Positions 34,658 to 43,553 of a stretch of DNA of 64,000 nt are shown in pieces (position 1 is the stretch's first letter; each line of letters begins with the position of its first letter). The DNA comes from Coprenecus sp964640305. GTDB lineage: Bacteria; Bacteroidota; Bacteroidia; Bacteroidales; UBA932. The translations under genes were made by a program, and so were the position numbers. The DNA lies in assembly GCA_964640305.1 (NCBI GenBank), contig CAZXFF010000004.1, positions 1 through 64,000 on the forward strand. Direction: 5' to 3'. A model generated the notes under the pieces. It worked only from the letters and a program-made list of their open reading frames with translations. It did no database searches and had not been told where the DNA came from.

Positions 34658-37159
34658 ATGATGGAAAATGAAGAAATAAATCACGGGAGGATACTGCAGG
34701 TTGACATTGAAAGCGAGATGAAAACGGCTTACATAGACTATGCGATGTCTGTAATCGTTTCACGTGCCCTCCCAGATGTAAGGGATGGATTGAAGCCTGT
34801 CCACAGAAGAGTATTGTATGGAATGTACGACCTCGGAGTGAATTCCGGGGGACAGCATAAGAAATCTGCCCGTATAGTGGGTGAAGTTCTGGGTAAATAT
34901 CATCCCCACGGGGATTCCAGTGTTTATGAGGCAATGGTCCGTATGGCCCAGGAATGGAGTATGAGGTATATGCTCGTCGACGGGCAGGGAAACTTCGGAT
35001 CAATAGATGGAGACTCGGCGGCCGCGATGCGTTATACTGAAGCCAGGTTCAGAAGCATAGCTGAAGAGTGCCTGGAAGATCTGGACAAGGATACCGTTGA
35101 TTTTACACCGAACTTCGACGAGACTCTGAAAGAACCGGTAGTGCTTCCATCCAAAGCACCCCTTCTCCTTCTGAACGGCTCGGCCGGCATCGCTGTGGGC
35201 ATGGCTACGAATATGGCTCCACACAATCTTTCGGAAGTGGCCGATGCAATCTGTGCATACATAGACAACAGGGACATTTCCGCTGACGAACTGATGAAAT
35301 ACATCAAGGGCCCCGATTTCCCTACCGGAGGCATAATTCAGGGAATAAGCGGAATACGCAACTATTTCGAGACGGGAAGAGGACGTGTGGTGATACGCTC
35401 CAAGACTGAAATCGAAGTCCAGCCTTCAGGAAGGGAGGTTATTGTGGTTACCGAGATTCCCTATATGGTGAACAAGAGGGAGCTTATCGAGAAGATTGCA
35501 GAACTGGTAGAGGAAAAGAAGATAGACGGCATTGCCTATATAAATGACGAGAGCGATCATAACGGAATGCGTATCGTCATCAAACTGAAGATGGGTGCAG
35601 TCGCGAACGTCGTGCTTAATACACTCTTCAAGATGACTCCTCTTCAGTCCAGTTTCTCAGTGAACAACATAGCTCTGGTGGACGGTCGTCCCAGACTTCT
35701 GAGCATGAACCAGCTGATCAAGTACTTCGTGCGCCACCGTCACAATGTGGTGGTAAGAAGGGCTGAATATAACCTCAGGGAGGCTTCGAAACGCGAGCAT
35801 ATCCTGGCCGGGCTTATCAAGGCTCTGGATTTCATTGATCAGGTGATAGAGATAATCAGGTCGTCAAAGACACCTCAGGAAGCCAGGACAAGGCTGTGCG
35901 AATTCCTGCAGCTCACGGATATACAGGCAGCGGCAATCGTAGAGATGCGTCTAAGGCAGCTTACAGGTCTTGAAAGGGACAAACTCCGTTCTGAATATGA
36001 GGAAATAGTCCGTCTCATTGCAGAATTGAACGAGTTCCTTTCCAACGAATCCTTGCAGTATGACCTGATAAAGAAAGAGACCATGGAACTCAAGGCCAAA
36101 TTCGGTGATGAAAGGCGTTCGGAGATAGTACCTTCAGCTGATGAGTTCAACCCGGAGGATTTCTATGCGGACGAGGATGTCGTAATCACCATTTCCCATT
36201 CAGGGTATATCAAAAGGACTCCTCTGGCAGAATACAGATTACAGAACAGGGGCGGGGTAGGAGCCAAAGGCAGCACGACAAAGGATGAAGATTTCATAGA
36301 GCATATTTATGTTGCCAATACCCACAGTACTATACTGTTCTTTACCGAGAAGGGCAAATGCTACTGGCTGAAAGTTTACGAAATCCCCGAAGGTGCGAAG
36401 GCATCCAAGGGACGTGCGATCCAGAACGTGATCAATATTGAACAGGATGACAGGGTCAGGGCATATCTGAATGTCGGTGACCTGAGTGACGAAGAATATA
36501 TAAACAACCATTACATAGTGCTGGCTACGAAACGTGGCGTAATCAAGAAAACTTTGCTTGAGGCATATTCCCGTCCTCGCCAGAAAGGCATAAATGCCAT
36601 AACCGTCAAGGAAGGAGACTGTCTGCTCGAAGCCCTTGTCACGGACGGAGACATGAATCTGCTTCTGGCAGCGAGAAACGGAAAATGTGTACGCTTCCAT
36701 GAAAGCCAGGCGCGTTCGATCGGCCGTACTGCAGCGGGCGTCAGGGGAATCAGCATTGAAGAAGATGACGAAGTGGTCGGAATGATAAGTGTAAGCTCCT
36801 CACAGGAGGACCGTATAAACACCCATATACTTGTAGTCAGCGAGAACGGATTCGGAAAACGTTCGGATATTGAGGACTACCGCGAGACAAACAGGGGTGC
36901 TAAAGGTGTCAAGACCATTAACATAACTGAAAGGACAGGTTCCCTTATCGCCATCAAGACTGTGACAGAAGACAACGACCTGATGATTATCAATGAGTCC
37001 GGTATAACTATCCGTGTTCCTGTTTCCGATATAAGGGTTGCCGGGAGGGCTACGCAGGGAGTGAAACTTATAAACCTGAGGGAAGGGGACAAGATAGCGG
37101 CAGTATGCGTGGTGAACAAGAGTGAGGAGAAAGTCAAGGAAAATGAAGAAGAATTGTAA
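34658..37159 (+). CDS. gyrA: DNA gyrase subunit A
   Basis: The start was set at ATG 34658; ATG 34661 is equally possible, and an upstream TTG is less likely. The product is about 833 aa. The catalytic Tyr is Y126 in AAAMRYTEAR. In the quinolone-determining region, HPHGDSSVYEAM gives Ser at residue 87 and Glu at residue 91 (E. coli 83 and 87), so no common resistance change is seen. The C-terminal beta-pinwheel contains a GyrA box, QNRGGVG, and ends in an acidic tail. GyrA with GyrB introduces negative supercoils. The gene shares a divergent control region with clpC. Confidence 0.97.
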   Translation: MMENEEINHGRILQVDIESEMKTAYIDYAMSVIVSRALPDVRDGLKPVHRRVLYGMYDLGVNSGGQHKKSARIVGEVLGKYHPHGDSSVYEAMVRMAQEWSMRYMLVDGQGNFGSIDGDSAAAMRYTEARFRSIAEECLEDLDKDTVDFTPNFDETLKEPVVLPSKAPLLLLNGSAGIAVGMATNMAPHNLSEVADAICAYIDNRDISADELMKYIKGPDFPTGGIIQGISGIRNYFETGRGRVVIRSKTEIEVQPSGREVIVVTEIPYMVNKRELIEKIAELVEEKKIDGIAYINDESDHNGMRIVIKLKMGAVANVVLNTLFKMTPLQSSFSVNNIALVDGRPRLLSMNQLIKYFVRHRHNVVVRRAEYNLREASKREHILAGLIKALDFIDQVIEIIRSSKTPQEARTRLCEFLQLTDIQAAAIVEMRLRQLTGLERDKLRSEYEEIVRLIAELNEFLSNESLQYDLIKKETMELKAKFGDERRSEIVPSADEFNPEDFYADEDVVITISHSGYIKRTPLAEYRLQNRGGVGAKGSTTKDEDFIEHIYVANTHSTILFFTEKGKCYWLKVYEIPEGAKASKGRAIQNVINIEQDDRVRAYLNVGDLSDEEYINNHYIVLATKRGVIKKTLLEAYSRPRQKGINAITVKEGDCLLEALVTDGDMNLLLAARNGKCVRFHESQARSIGRTAAGVRGISIEEDDEVVGMISVSSSQEDRINTHILVVSENGFGKRSDIEDYRETNRGAKGVKTINITERTGSLIAIKTVTEDNDLMIINESGITIRVPVSDIRVAGRATQGVKLINLREGDKIAAVCVVNKSEEKVKENEEEL

Positions 37160-37189
37160 CTTTAATTAATACTTTTATTATCCGACAAT

Positions 37190-38512
37190 ATGAAAAAGAT
37201 TTTTTTAGCAGCAGCGATTCTGTCGCTCACATTGGCTGTTGGCGCCCAGGACAAGGACCAGTTACTTTCAAGTATCCAGAAAGCCGAGTCTGTTACCCTG
37301 AATGCAAAGAAAGCATCCAATCCTACAACATGGATCAAATACGGCGATGCCTTTGTAAATGCATACAATGAACTGTTCGGCAGTCTTTGGATAGGTATTT
37401 CGAAGAATGAAGCAAGGCTCTTTGCAACCGAGAAACCTCTGTCTGTAGAGCAGAAGCAGCTGGAAGCAGGAGTTTTCGATGTTGAACATTACGAATGCAG
37501 GGACCTTTATTTCAACACGGCTAGCGGACTGCTTGAAATGGTGATAATTACCAAACCGATTATGGAAGAGAACCTGCTCGTTCAGGCACGTGATGCATAT
37601 TTCAAGGCAATGGAGATTGATACAAAACAATCCAAATCCAAAGTGCTGAAGGAAAAACTCATTTCTCTCCATGACAACTTTGTGAACGACGCCATGAGCT
37701 ATTATACTTTGGGTGATGTCAAGACTGCTGCAGAATGCTTCGAGGCATCTATCTCCTGCCTTGACAATGAAGTAGTGGGAGAAATTGACAGCACCATGAT
37801 ATATTATGCAGCTGTTACCTACAATGCTATAGGCAATAACGAAAAAGCAAAGGAATATTTCAACAGATGCCTTGAGATCGGTTTCGATATGAAAGGTGAT
37901 GTGGCTGCTGCCCTCGCTGATATAGCCAAGAGAGAAGGCAATACGGATCTTGCCAAGAAATATCTCAACGACGCTTTTACAAAATATCCCTCCAGCCAGT
38001 CCGTGCTTGTGACTCTCATAAACCTTTACATTGAGACAAACGATGATCCGAACAAGATCCTCACACTGATCAAATCCGCACAGGAAAACGAACCTGGCAA
38101 TGCGTCACTCATATACGCAGAAGGTAACGTGTACAAGAACCTCGGTGACAATGAAAAGGCTATCGAGTGCTTCCAGCGTTCATATGATACAGACAATAAC
38201 TATGTATATGGCATTTATGCAGTAGGCAATACTTATTTCGATATGGCCATTGAAGTACAGGAGCAGATGAATGCACTTGATATCAGGGATGTGGAAGGTT
38301 ATGATTCTCTCCTCGTTGTGTTCGAGAATTACCTTATGACTTCTGTGGATCCTTTTGAAAAAGCATTCGCTGCTGCTAATGACGAAGAACTCAAAGTGGC
38401 AGTTGCAAGCGCACTGAAGCAGATCTATTTCAGATTCCGTTCGAAAAATCCCGAATACGGAACAGCTTATGAAAAATACAATGCATTCCTGAAGGAACGC
38501 GGCATTGAATAA
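37190..38512 (+). CDS. Secreted tetratricopeptide repeat protein
   Basis: The 440-aa protein has a clear signal peptide (residues 1-19, ending VGAQ) and several TPR units, best seen at AVTYNAIGNNEKAKEYFNRC, LADIAKREGNTDLAKKYL and EGNVYKNLGDNEKAIECFQRS. It would be a periplasmic scaffold for protein contacts; no partner can be named. It starts 30 nt after gyrA and ends before a strong terminator, so it may share the gyrA transcript. Similar gyrA-TPR neighbours are common in Bacteroidota as far as I recall. Confidence 0.88.
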   Translation: MKKIFLAAAILSLTLAVGAQDKDQLLSSIQKAESVTLNAKKASNPTTWIKYGDAFVNAYNELFGSLWIGISKNEARLFATEKPLSVEQKQLEAGVFDVEHYECRDLYFNTASGLLEMVIITKPIMEENLLVQARDAYFKAMEIDTKQSKSKVLKEKLISLHDNFVNDAMSYYTLGDVKTAAECFEASISCLDNEVVGEIDSTMIYYAAVTYNAIGNNEKAKEYFNRCLEIGFDMKGDVAAALADIAKREGNTDLAKKYLNDAFTKYPSSQSVLVTLINLYIETNDDPNKILTLIKSAQENEPGNASLIYAEGNVYKNLGDNEKAIECFQRSYDTDNNYVYGIYAVGNTYFDMAIEVQEQMNALDIRDVEGYDSLLVVFENYLMTSVDPFEKAFAAANDEELKVAVASALKQIYFRFRSKNPEYGTAYEKYNAFLKERGIE

Positions 38513-38542
38513 TACTCATTTTCTCAGGAGACAATAGCAATA

Positions 38543-38575
38543 AACCCGGATACCTTCAGGTGTCCGGGTTTTTTA
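38543..38575 (+). terminator. Intrinsic terminator after the TPR gene
   Basis: A 12-bp stem (AACCCGGATACC / GGTGTCCGGGTT, one wobble pair) with a TTCA loop is followed by a T run. It lies 30 nt after the TPR stop codon. Confidence 0.9.
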
Positions 38576-38598
38576 CTGTCACTTTTGACAGATTTGTA

Positions 38599-39735
38599 TT
38601 ATTCTTTCCGGCTGTTGTCGTTGCCTATGCTTCTTGACAATTTCTGTATGATTTTAATGTCATATCTGGAAAGGAATTCGGCAGCAATGACCCTTATTAC
38701 CGTGTATGCAGGAATGGCAATCAGAATGCCGAATACTCCGCCTATGTGTCCGGCGACAAGTATCACCAGGAAAATCTCGAGAGGATGGGCCTTTACGCTG
38801 TTGGAATAGATTAGTGGCTGGAATACATAGTTGTCTATGAATTGCGTGAATATGAAAATAAGCAGTATAATTATAAGATATGGCAGCATGGCCATTTCGA
38901 TTCCGTAATTGATATGGAATATCATCCCCATTACCAGAGCAAGGATATCCCCGATGAGCGGCCCTACATACGGGATTATATTGAGTATTCCTGATGTGAA
39001 ACCTATTACTATCGCAAGTGTAGGGTTCATTTTTGCAATGAATATCAGTCCCAGGCTGTTTAGAAGAGCAACAAACAGCGATTCCAGGGAGATGCCGACA
39101 AAATATCTGGAAAGCAGACGGTTGATTGAAGACATTGCTCTTCTGGTCTTCTCTTCGTATTTGGAGGGCAGGACGGAAACTATAGTGTCGGAAAGGATGC
39201 CGTTTTCCATCATCATGAAGAAACTGATGAACAGGACCGAGAAAATGGCAATGGCAAAATCCACTATGAAAGACGTGACTGATACCAGTATATTCGAGAA
39301 TGTATTCAGGTTCATGATACTTTTCATGTGTCCTATCAGGTAGAGTTCTATCCTGAAATCATCCTCTACGGAAGGGAAGGATTTTATTATGAACTGGTTG
39401 ATCTTTTCAAGAGGGGCTTTTACGTCGTTCCCCATTTTGTTTATATCCATGCTGCTGAAGGTATTGTGCAGTTCACCTATCATCGGAGCAAGCAACAGGA
39501 ACAGGGACAGGCATATGCAGGTCAGCAATGTGAGTGTCAATGCGGCAGCAGCCCATCGTGGAAATTGGATTTTCCGGAATTTTATCCGGCATAGAAGATT
39601 TACTGTGGGCTTTCCTATCATGGATATTACAGCCGCTATTGCAATGTAAATAAGGATGGATCTGAAGTACCAGGCTACCAGAGCGATTATTGCTGCGGTA
39701 CCGAGTATGATAATGTATCTTGCCAATCTGTCCAT
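38599..39735 (-). CDS. AI-2E family transporter (permease)
   Basis: The start at MDRLARYIIILG gives 378 aa; the upstream in-frame extension is not supported. The protein has paired N-terminal membrane segments (about 7-45), a soluble middle part, and four to five C-terminal segments. The family motifs GFTSGILNIIPYVGPLIGDILA and FIDNYVFQPLIYSNSVKAHPLEIFLVILVAGHIGG are present. The family includes TqsA, proposed to export autoinducer-2, and Na+/H+ antiporter-like members, so the substrate is open. The gene stands alone on the minus strand, with the RRM terminator upstream. Confidence 0.92.
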   Translation of the reverse strand: MDRLARYIIILGTAAIIALVAWYFRSILIYIAIAAVISMIGKPTVNLLCRIKFRKIQFPRWAAAALTLTLLTCICLSLFLLLAPMIGELHNTFSSMDINKMGNDVKAPLEKINQFIIKSFPSVEDDFRIELYLIGHMKSIMNLNTFSNILVSVTSFIVDFAIAIFSVLFISFFMMMENGILSDTIVSVLPSKYEEKTRRAMSSINRLLSRYFVGISLESLFVALLNSLGLIFIAKMNPTLAIVIGFTSGILNIIPYVGPLIGDILALVMGMIFHINYGIEMAMLPYLIIILLIFIFTQFIDNYVFQPLIYSNSVKAHPLEIFLVILVAGHIGGVFGILIAIPAYTVIRVIAAEFLSRYDIKIIQKLSRSIGNDNSRKE

Positions 39736-39817
39736 GGTTATTGTATCGTTTTTACAAATGTAAGAAGCAGTTTCCTTTTTCTGAAGTTTTTTATATTCAA
39801 GTTGTCGGTTTACATTC

Positions 39818-39852
39818 AAAAACAAAGGAGCGGATTTGTCCGCTCCTTTGTT
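39818..39852 (-). terminator. Intrinsic terminator of the RRM gene, possibly bidirectional
   Basis: A perfect 14-bp stem (AACAAAGGAGCGGA / TCCGCTCCTTTGTT) with a 4-nt loop. On the minus strand a T run follows; the plus strand also has TTTT after the stem. It lies 26 nt after the RRM stop codon. Confidence 0.9.
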
Positions 39853-39877
39853 TTCAAGGCTGATTGTCCAGTACCTG

Positions 39878-40150
39878 TTACTCTGCCTTCACTTCAGGAA
39901 CTTCAGTTTTGGGTTTGTCGCTGCCAACGGCAACATTGATTTCCCGTCCCATGAATTCTGTCTTGTTCAAGGCCTCGATGGCTTTCTGTCCGTCTTCGTC
40001 AGACATTTCAACGAAACCATAGCCTTTTGAGCGCCTGGTAACTTTATCGAGTATAATCCTTGCTGCAGAGATTTCTCCATAAGGGGAGAATAATTCGATG
40101 AGATCTTCTTTTCGTGTCCTGAAATTCAGGTTGGAAACAAAAATGTTCAT
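39878..40150 (-). CDS. RNA recognition motif (RRM) protein
   Basis: The 90-aa protein is a single RRM with RNP2 (IFVSNL, residues 3-8) and RNP1 (KGYGFVEM, residues 42-49), followed by a short Lys/Glu/Pro tail. Such small RRM proteins are common in Bacteroidota and some act as global RNA-binding regulators there. It has its own promoter (-7 at 40179-40186) and its own strong terminator, so it is a single-gene unit. Targets cannot be predicted from the sequence. Confidence 0.94.
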   Translation of the reverse strand: MNIFVSNLNFRTRKEDLIELFSPYGEISAARIILDKVTRRSKGYGFVEMSDEDGQKAIEALNKTEFMGREINVAVGSDKPKTEVPEVKAE

Positions 40151-40178
40151 AAATATGAGTCTAAGTTAATTACTGATA

Positions 40179-40186
40179 CAAATATA
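40179..40186 (-). promoter_or_regulatory. -7 promoter element of the RRM gene
   Basis: The minus strand reads TATATTTG, 28 nt upstream of the ATG. The 20 nt at 40175-40194 are identical to 14263-14282 in front of dnaN. No TTTG is found at the -33 distance. Confidence 0.6.
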
Positions 40187-40209
40187 GTGAAAATTATTTA
40201 TTGTATACT

Positions 40210-40822
40210 ATTTTAGCCAATATTTAATCTATTCAGATCACTGCGCTCCTGTAAAACAGACAGCTTGTCTGTTGGATTCCCACTATATGGTGAATCACGC
40301 AGTTCCATGGATGAAACGGATTTGATTCAGGCACTCGGCAGTCTCCTGGAAAACCGGACATTACGGCGATTTTTACCTGTCTTTTACATACAATTGATTT
40401 TACTCTGAGGCCTATTCCCTCCAGCACCCGTTTGCATACCGCCCACACCCCTCATCAACACCGCCCCAAATATGCGGAATAATGGGCGTTGTGGCAGTGC
40501 GTACGCTTCTCACCCCCATGTCAATGCCGTCCGCAGGACACTTTGCATAGAGCCACCTCAGTATTTACCTGATAACCAGAGTGTTGCAAAATTGTCGCTA
40601 TGCAAAGTCCCCCTGGATTCGGGCCTTTTGGCGTGTTTTCGGGGAGGGTTTGTATACATGTGAAATTGCAATGCATTTGGTATCAGTGAGATGCGTAAGA
40701 GAGCGGATGTAAAGCCCACCTAGGTAATTGACTGATCATGCTGATCATGGCATCAAACAGATGGCTGACCCTTGCAACGGAACCGGCTGCGGTTATTCGG
40801 GGAATTGTCTAACTTGTCCTTT
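40210..40822. other. Gene-free region of about 610 bp
   Basis: No convincing gene was found: short open frames on both strands lack family similarity and starts. The region holds an inverted-repeat element at 40506-40612 related to the array at 55.3 kb, and a 9-bp tandem duplication CTGATCATG at 40732-40749. Hallmarks of RNase P RNA, tmRNA or 6S RNA were looked for by eye and not seen. Confidence 0.75.
40506..40612. repeat. Single divergent copy of the 141-bp-family inverted-repeat element
   Basis: Inverted arms ACTTTGCATAG (40540-40550) and CTATGCAAAGT (40598-40608) are perfect complements 47 nt apart. CTTCTCA (40506) and TCCGCAGG (40530) precede them in the same order as in the array at 55.3 kb. 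Between the arms GTATTT...TAACCAGAGTG...GCAAAATTG resembles the array's inner segment. The arm sequences differ from the array but still pair. The relation was judged by eye. Confidence 0.5.
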
Positions 40823-42220
40823 TTAACGTGGCACTATTGTATTCAGATATATGAACAGCAATACGGTTTTTTCAAGAATGTCTGCCGGAGAAAGGAATCC
40901 GCTCCATCCTAATGAATCACTGATAAATGAAATCGGGACAAGAATCAATGCCGTACTTGCAAGAGGAGAGCAAAGAATATTGATACTTAACGAGAATATG
41001 GAAAATGTTCCGAAATGTATGAAAACCAATGGCATCGTGAGAAGTTGACATGAGACTGATACGGAGCATGTGTTCCGGAAACTGACAGCGAGTTGCCTCT
41101 TGAACGGGAAAAGCGATATTATCTGCGGATGGATGAGGAAGATTCCCAGCATTGCCGCACATGATAGCTGGAAGCCTATATCGGAAGGGGCATGAGGATT
41201 GCATAATATTATTATTACTGCACTGAGAGACAGAGCCCCGATACCGTTTTTCCTTCTTCCCAAGAACTCTCCGGTTTCATATACGGTAACCATTGTCATT
41301 GCCCTTAGAATAGACATTCCGCACCCGGTGAAGACAGTATAGAACCAGAGTACCAGAAGAATTGCAATAGACCGGATCTTCCTTATCCGGCTTGAGTTGC
41401 CGGCTATTGCCAGAATTCTTGAAAGGATAAGGTGTATCAGATTCAGATGCATTCCGGATAGGGCAAGCAGATGCATGGCTCCCGACGAACGGAATGCCTC
41501 AATTGTGCTTGCCGGGATTTCGTCCATATAACCGTAAGCCAGGGCTTTGACAACGGCTCTGGTTTCTTTGCGCTCTGTTCCAGGCAGGAGTGAATCCACT
41601 GCTGCTGAGAATTTCTGCCTTTGCCGTTGCGGCTGAAACCTGAGTCCTGCGCTACGGCACGGAGAAATCCGGAAATCTGCTGTACTGTATATGAAGCAGA
41701 GATGGTAAATCCCTTTCCGCTGCATGTGCCTGCGGTAGTCGAAGTTCTCAGTAAAGTTCTTTACGGCTGATACCCTTACAGTGGCATTCAATGTGTCCCC
41801 TGCTGTAAATTCCAATGAATCCGGGATACCGTATACCAGTGTTTTCTCTCCTGGCAATTCTGCCAGAAGAAAAGTTTTCCCTTTTCCGGTGAGTCCGTAA
41901 TCGAGTATCACGGCTTTTATCGTGATTCGCTTTCCGTCTTCCAGGATGCATTTGCCATGAGCGGAAAGACGGAAGAAGTCATCGGCAGCGATTGTGAGCC
42001 CTCCGGTAAAGAATGCAATTGCCATAAGGGGGACAAGATTTGGTCCGCTTTTTTTCAGACAGCACACGGAAGCAAGACAGAGCATTGCGAATGTGCATGA
42101 GCCGGAGATCAACGCTGATGATTTCCGTGAATGTCCTGATGCTGACATCAAAGCCTCTGAAACGAGATTCCCTGCAACCAGCAGGGCGGCTGTCAAAGCC
42201 AGAATATGCCTTCCCTTCAT
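40823..42220 (-). CDS. comEC: ComEC/Rec2-family DNA uptake channel protein (no metallo-hydrolase domain)
   Basis: The ATG at 42220 gives 465 aa; a TTG 8 codons upstream is less likely. The N-terminal part has two to three membrane helices and an OB-like soluble region (about 85-190). The competence domain follows with the hallmark ALSGMHLNLIH, TGCGMSILRAM and DIGFQLSCAAMLGIF. The C-terminal metallo-beta-lactamase-like domain of Bacillus ComEC is missing, as is common in Bacteroidota. ComEC forms the inner-membrane pore for single-stranded DNA during natural transformation. No other competence gene is in the window. It faces ackA divergently. Confidence 0.9.
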   Translation of the reverse strand: MKGRHILALTAALLVAGNLVSEALMSASGHSRKSSALISGSCTFAMLCLASVCCLKKSGPNLVPLMAIAFFTGGLTIAADDFFRLSAHGKCILEDGKRITIKAVILDYGLTGKGKTFLLAELPGEKTLVYGIPDSLEFTAGDTLNATVRVSAVKNFTENFDYRRHMQRKGIYHLCFIYSTADFRISPCRSAGLRFQPQRQRQKFSAAVDSLLPGTERKETRAVVKALAYGYMDEIPASTIEAFRSSGAMHLLALSGMHLNLIHLILSRILAIAGNSSRIRKIRSIAILLVLWFYTVFTGCGMSILRAMTMVTVYETGEFLGRRKNGIGALSLSAVIIILCNPHAPSDIGFQLSCAAMLGIFLIHPQIISLFPFKRQLAVSFRNTCSVSVSCQLLTMPLVFIHFGTFSIFSLSINILCSPLASTALILVPISFISDSLGWSGFLSPADILEKTVLLFIYLNTIVPR

Positions 42221-42254
42221 ACCTTTTCCCAATAGTTTGTGCAAGATAATAATT

Positions 42255-42287
42255 TTTGAGCGAATTGCCTGAAATTATTTATATTTG
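42255..42287 (+). promoter_or_regulatory. Promoter of the ackA-ptb-buk cluster
   Basis: TTTG (42255-42258), a 21-nt spacer and TATATTTG (42280-42287) match the Bacteroidota consensus. The ackA ATG lies 34 nt downstream, which argues against the longer in-frame start at 42256. Confidence 0.75.
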
Positions 42288-42321
42288 CAAGATAGAGGGA
42301 ATAATTTCAAAAAACTGTAAT

Positions 42322-43530
42322 ATGATTGTACTTGTAATCAACTGTGGCAGTTCTTCGCTTAAGTACCAGGTACTTGATATGAAGAGCAATAGCGATTTCA
42401 CCCTTTTGGCGAAGGGTATTGTTGAAAGAATTGGACTGGAAATGGGGGAAATAACCCATCGTCCGGCAGGTAAGGACAAAACTGTTATCGACAAGCCTGT
42501 ACCTGACCATCAGGAAGGTATCAAATCCGTTCTTGAACTCCTGACAGATCCTGTTCATGGTGTAATCGAATCACTGGAATGCATCGAAGCCGTCGGCCAC
42601 AGGGTTGCGCACGGAGGGGAGCTTTTCCCTGAGTCATGCGTCGTTGATGACAAGGTAATGGAAGGAATAGAAAGCCTTTGCGATCTGGCACCTCTGCACA
42701 ATCCTGCAAATCTTCTCGGTATCAGGGCAGTTAAAGCTTTGCTTCCTCAGGTGCCCCAGGTTGCAGTATTCGATACTTCATTCCATCAGACAATGCCGGA
42801 CTATGCATACATGTATGCCCTCCCTTATGAACTGTATGAGCAGTATAGAGTGCGTCGTTACGGATTCCATGGTACAAGCCACAAGTTCGTTGCCGGAAAA
42901 GCCTGCGAGTTCCTTGGCCTGGATATAAACAACACCAAAATTGTTACCTGCCATTTAGGAAACGGAGGATCGGTTACAGCCGTCCTGAACGGAAAATCAG
43001 TCGATACCTCAATGGGACTGACACCTGTTGAGGGTGTGGTTATGGGTACACGCTGCGGCAATGTGGATGCCGGTGTCGTGACATATCTGCAGAACAAGCT
43101 CAACCTGAATGCCGACGGAATAAATACTCTCCTGAATAAGAAAAGCGGTTTCCTTGGAGTTTCCGGAGTTTCTTCAGACTGCCGTGACATTGTCAATGCG
43201 ATGGAGAAAGGAAACAACAGGGCCAGACTTGCGATGGATATGTTCTACCACAGTGTGAGAAAATACATCGGGGCATACAGTGCAGTGATGGGAGGTCTGG
43301 ATGTGATTGTATTTACAGGCGGGATCGGAGAAAACGACAGTGATGCCCGCAGGGAGATATGCTCTACCCTCGGATATCTCGGAGTGGACTTCGACGAGTC
43401 AAGGAATAAAGGCGTACGCGGTGAGGATGTCCTCCTTACGAAGCCTGAATCCAAAGTCAAGGTGCTGACCCTTTCCACAAACGAAGAGCTGGTAATAGCA
43501 CGTGACACCATGAACCTGGTTACAAAATAG
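42322..43530 (+). CDS. ackA: Acetate kinase
   Basis: The 402-aa ASKHA-fold kinase starts MIVLVINCGSSSLKYQ, and carries the motifs HRVAHGG, VFDTSFHQTMP and YGFHGTSHK, and HLGNGGSV, all signatures of acetate kinase. It makes ATP and acetate from acetyl phosphate. Its usual partner pta is not next to it; instead ptb starts 23 nt after the stop, followed by buk. The three genes read as one unit from the promoter at 42255. A role with propionyl phosphate is possible, as for many AckA proteins. Confidence 0.95.
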   Translation: MIVLVINCGSSSLKYQVLDMKSNSDFTLLAKGIVERIGLEMGEITHRPAGKDKTVIDKPVPDHQEGIKSVLELLTDPVHGVIESLECIEAVGHRVAHGGELFPESCVVDDKVMEGIESLCDLAPLHNPANLLGIRAVKALLPQVPQVAVFDTSFHQTMPDYAYMYALPYELYEQYRVRRYGFHGTSHKFVAGKACEFLGLDINNTKIVTCHLGNGGSVTAVLNGKSVDTSMGLTPVEGVVMGTRCGNVDAGVVTYLQNKLNLNADGINTLLNKKSGFLGVSGVSSDCRDIVNAMEKGNNRARLAMDMFYHSVRKYIGAYSAVMGGLDVIVFTGGIGENDSDARREICSTLGYLGVDFDESRNKGVRGEDVLLTKPESKVKVLTLSTNEELVIARDTMNLVTK

Positions 43531-43553
43531 AATAACCCTATAATTTTAAATCC

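Noticed and set aside
34658..37159. Quinolone-resistance mutation in gyrA
   Set aside because: Ser at the position of E. coli S83 is kept, and Glu at the position of D87 is natural in many bacteria.
40233..40663. Two short open frames (71 and 63 aa) in the long intergenic region
   Set aside because: No family similarity and no plausible start context; the second runs through the inverted-repeat element.
40210..40822. RNase P RNA, tmRNA or 6S RNA
   Set aside because: None of the conserved core words of these RNAs was found on either strand by eye.
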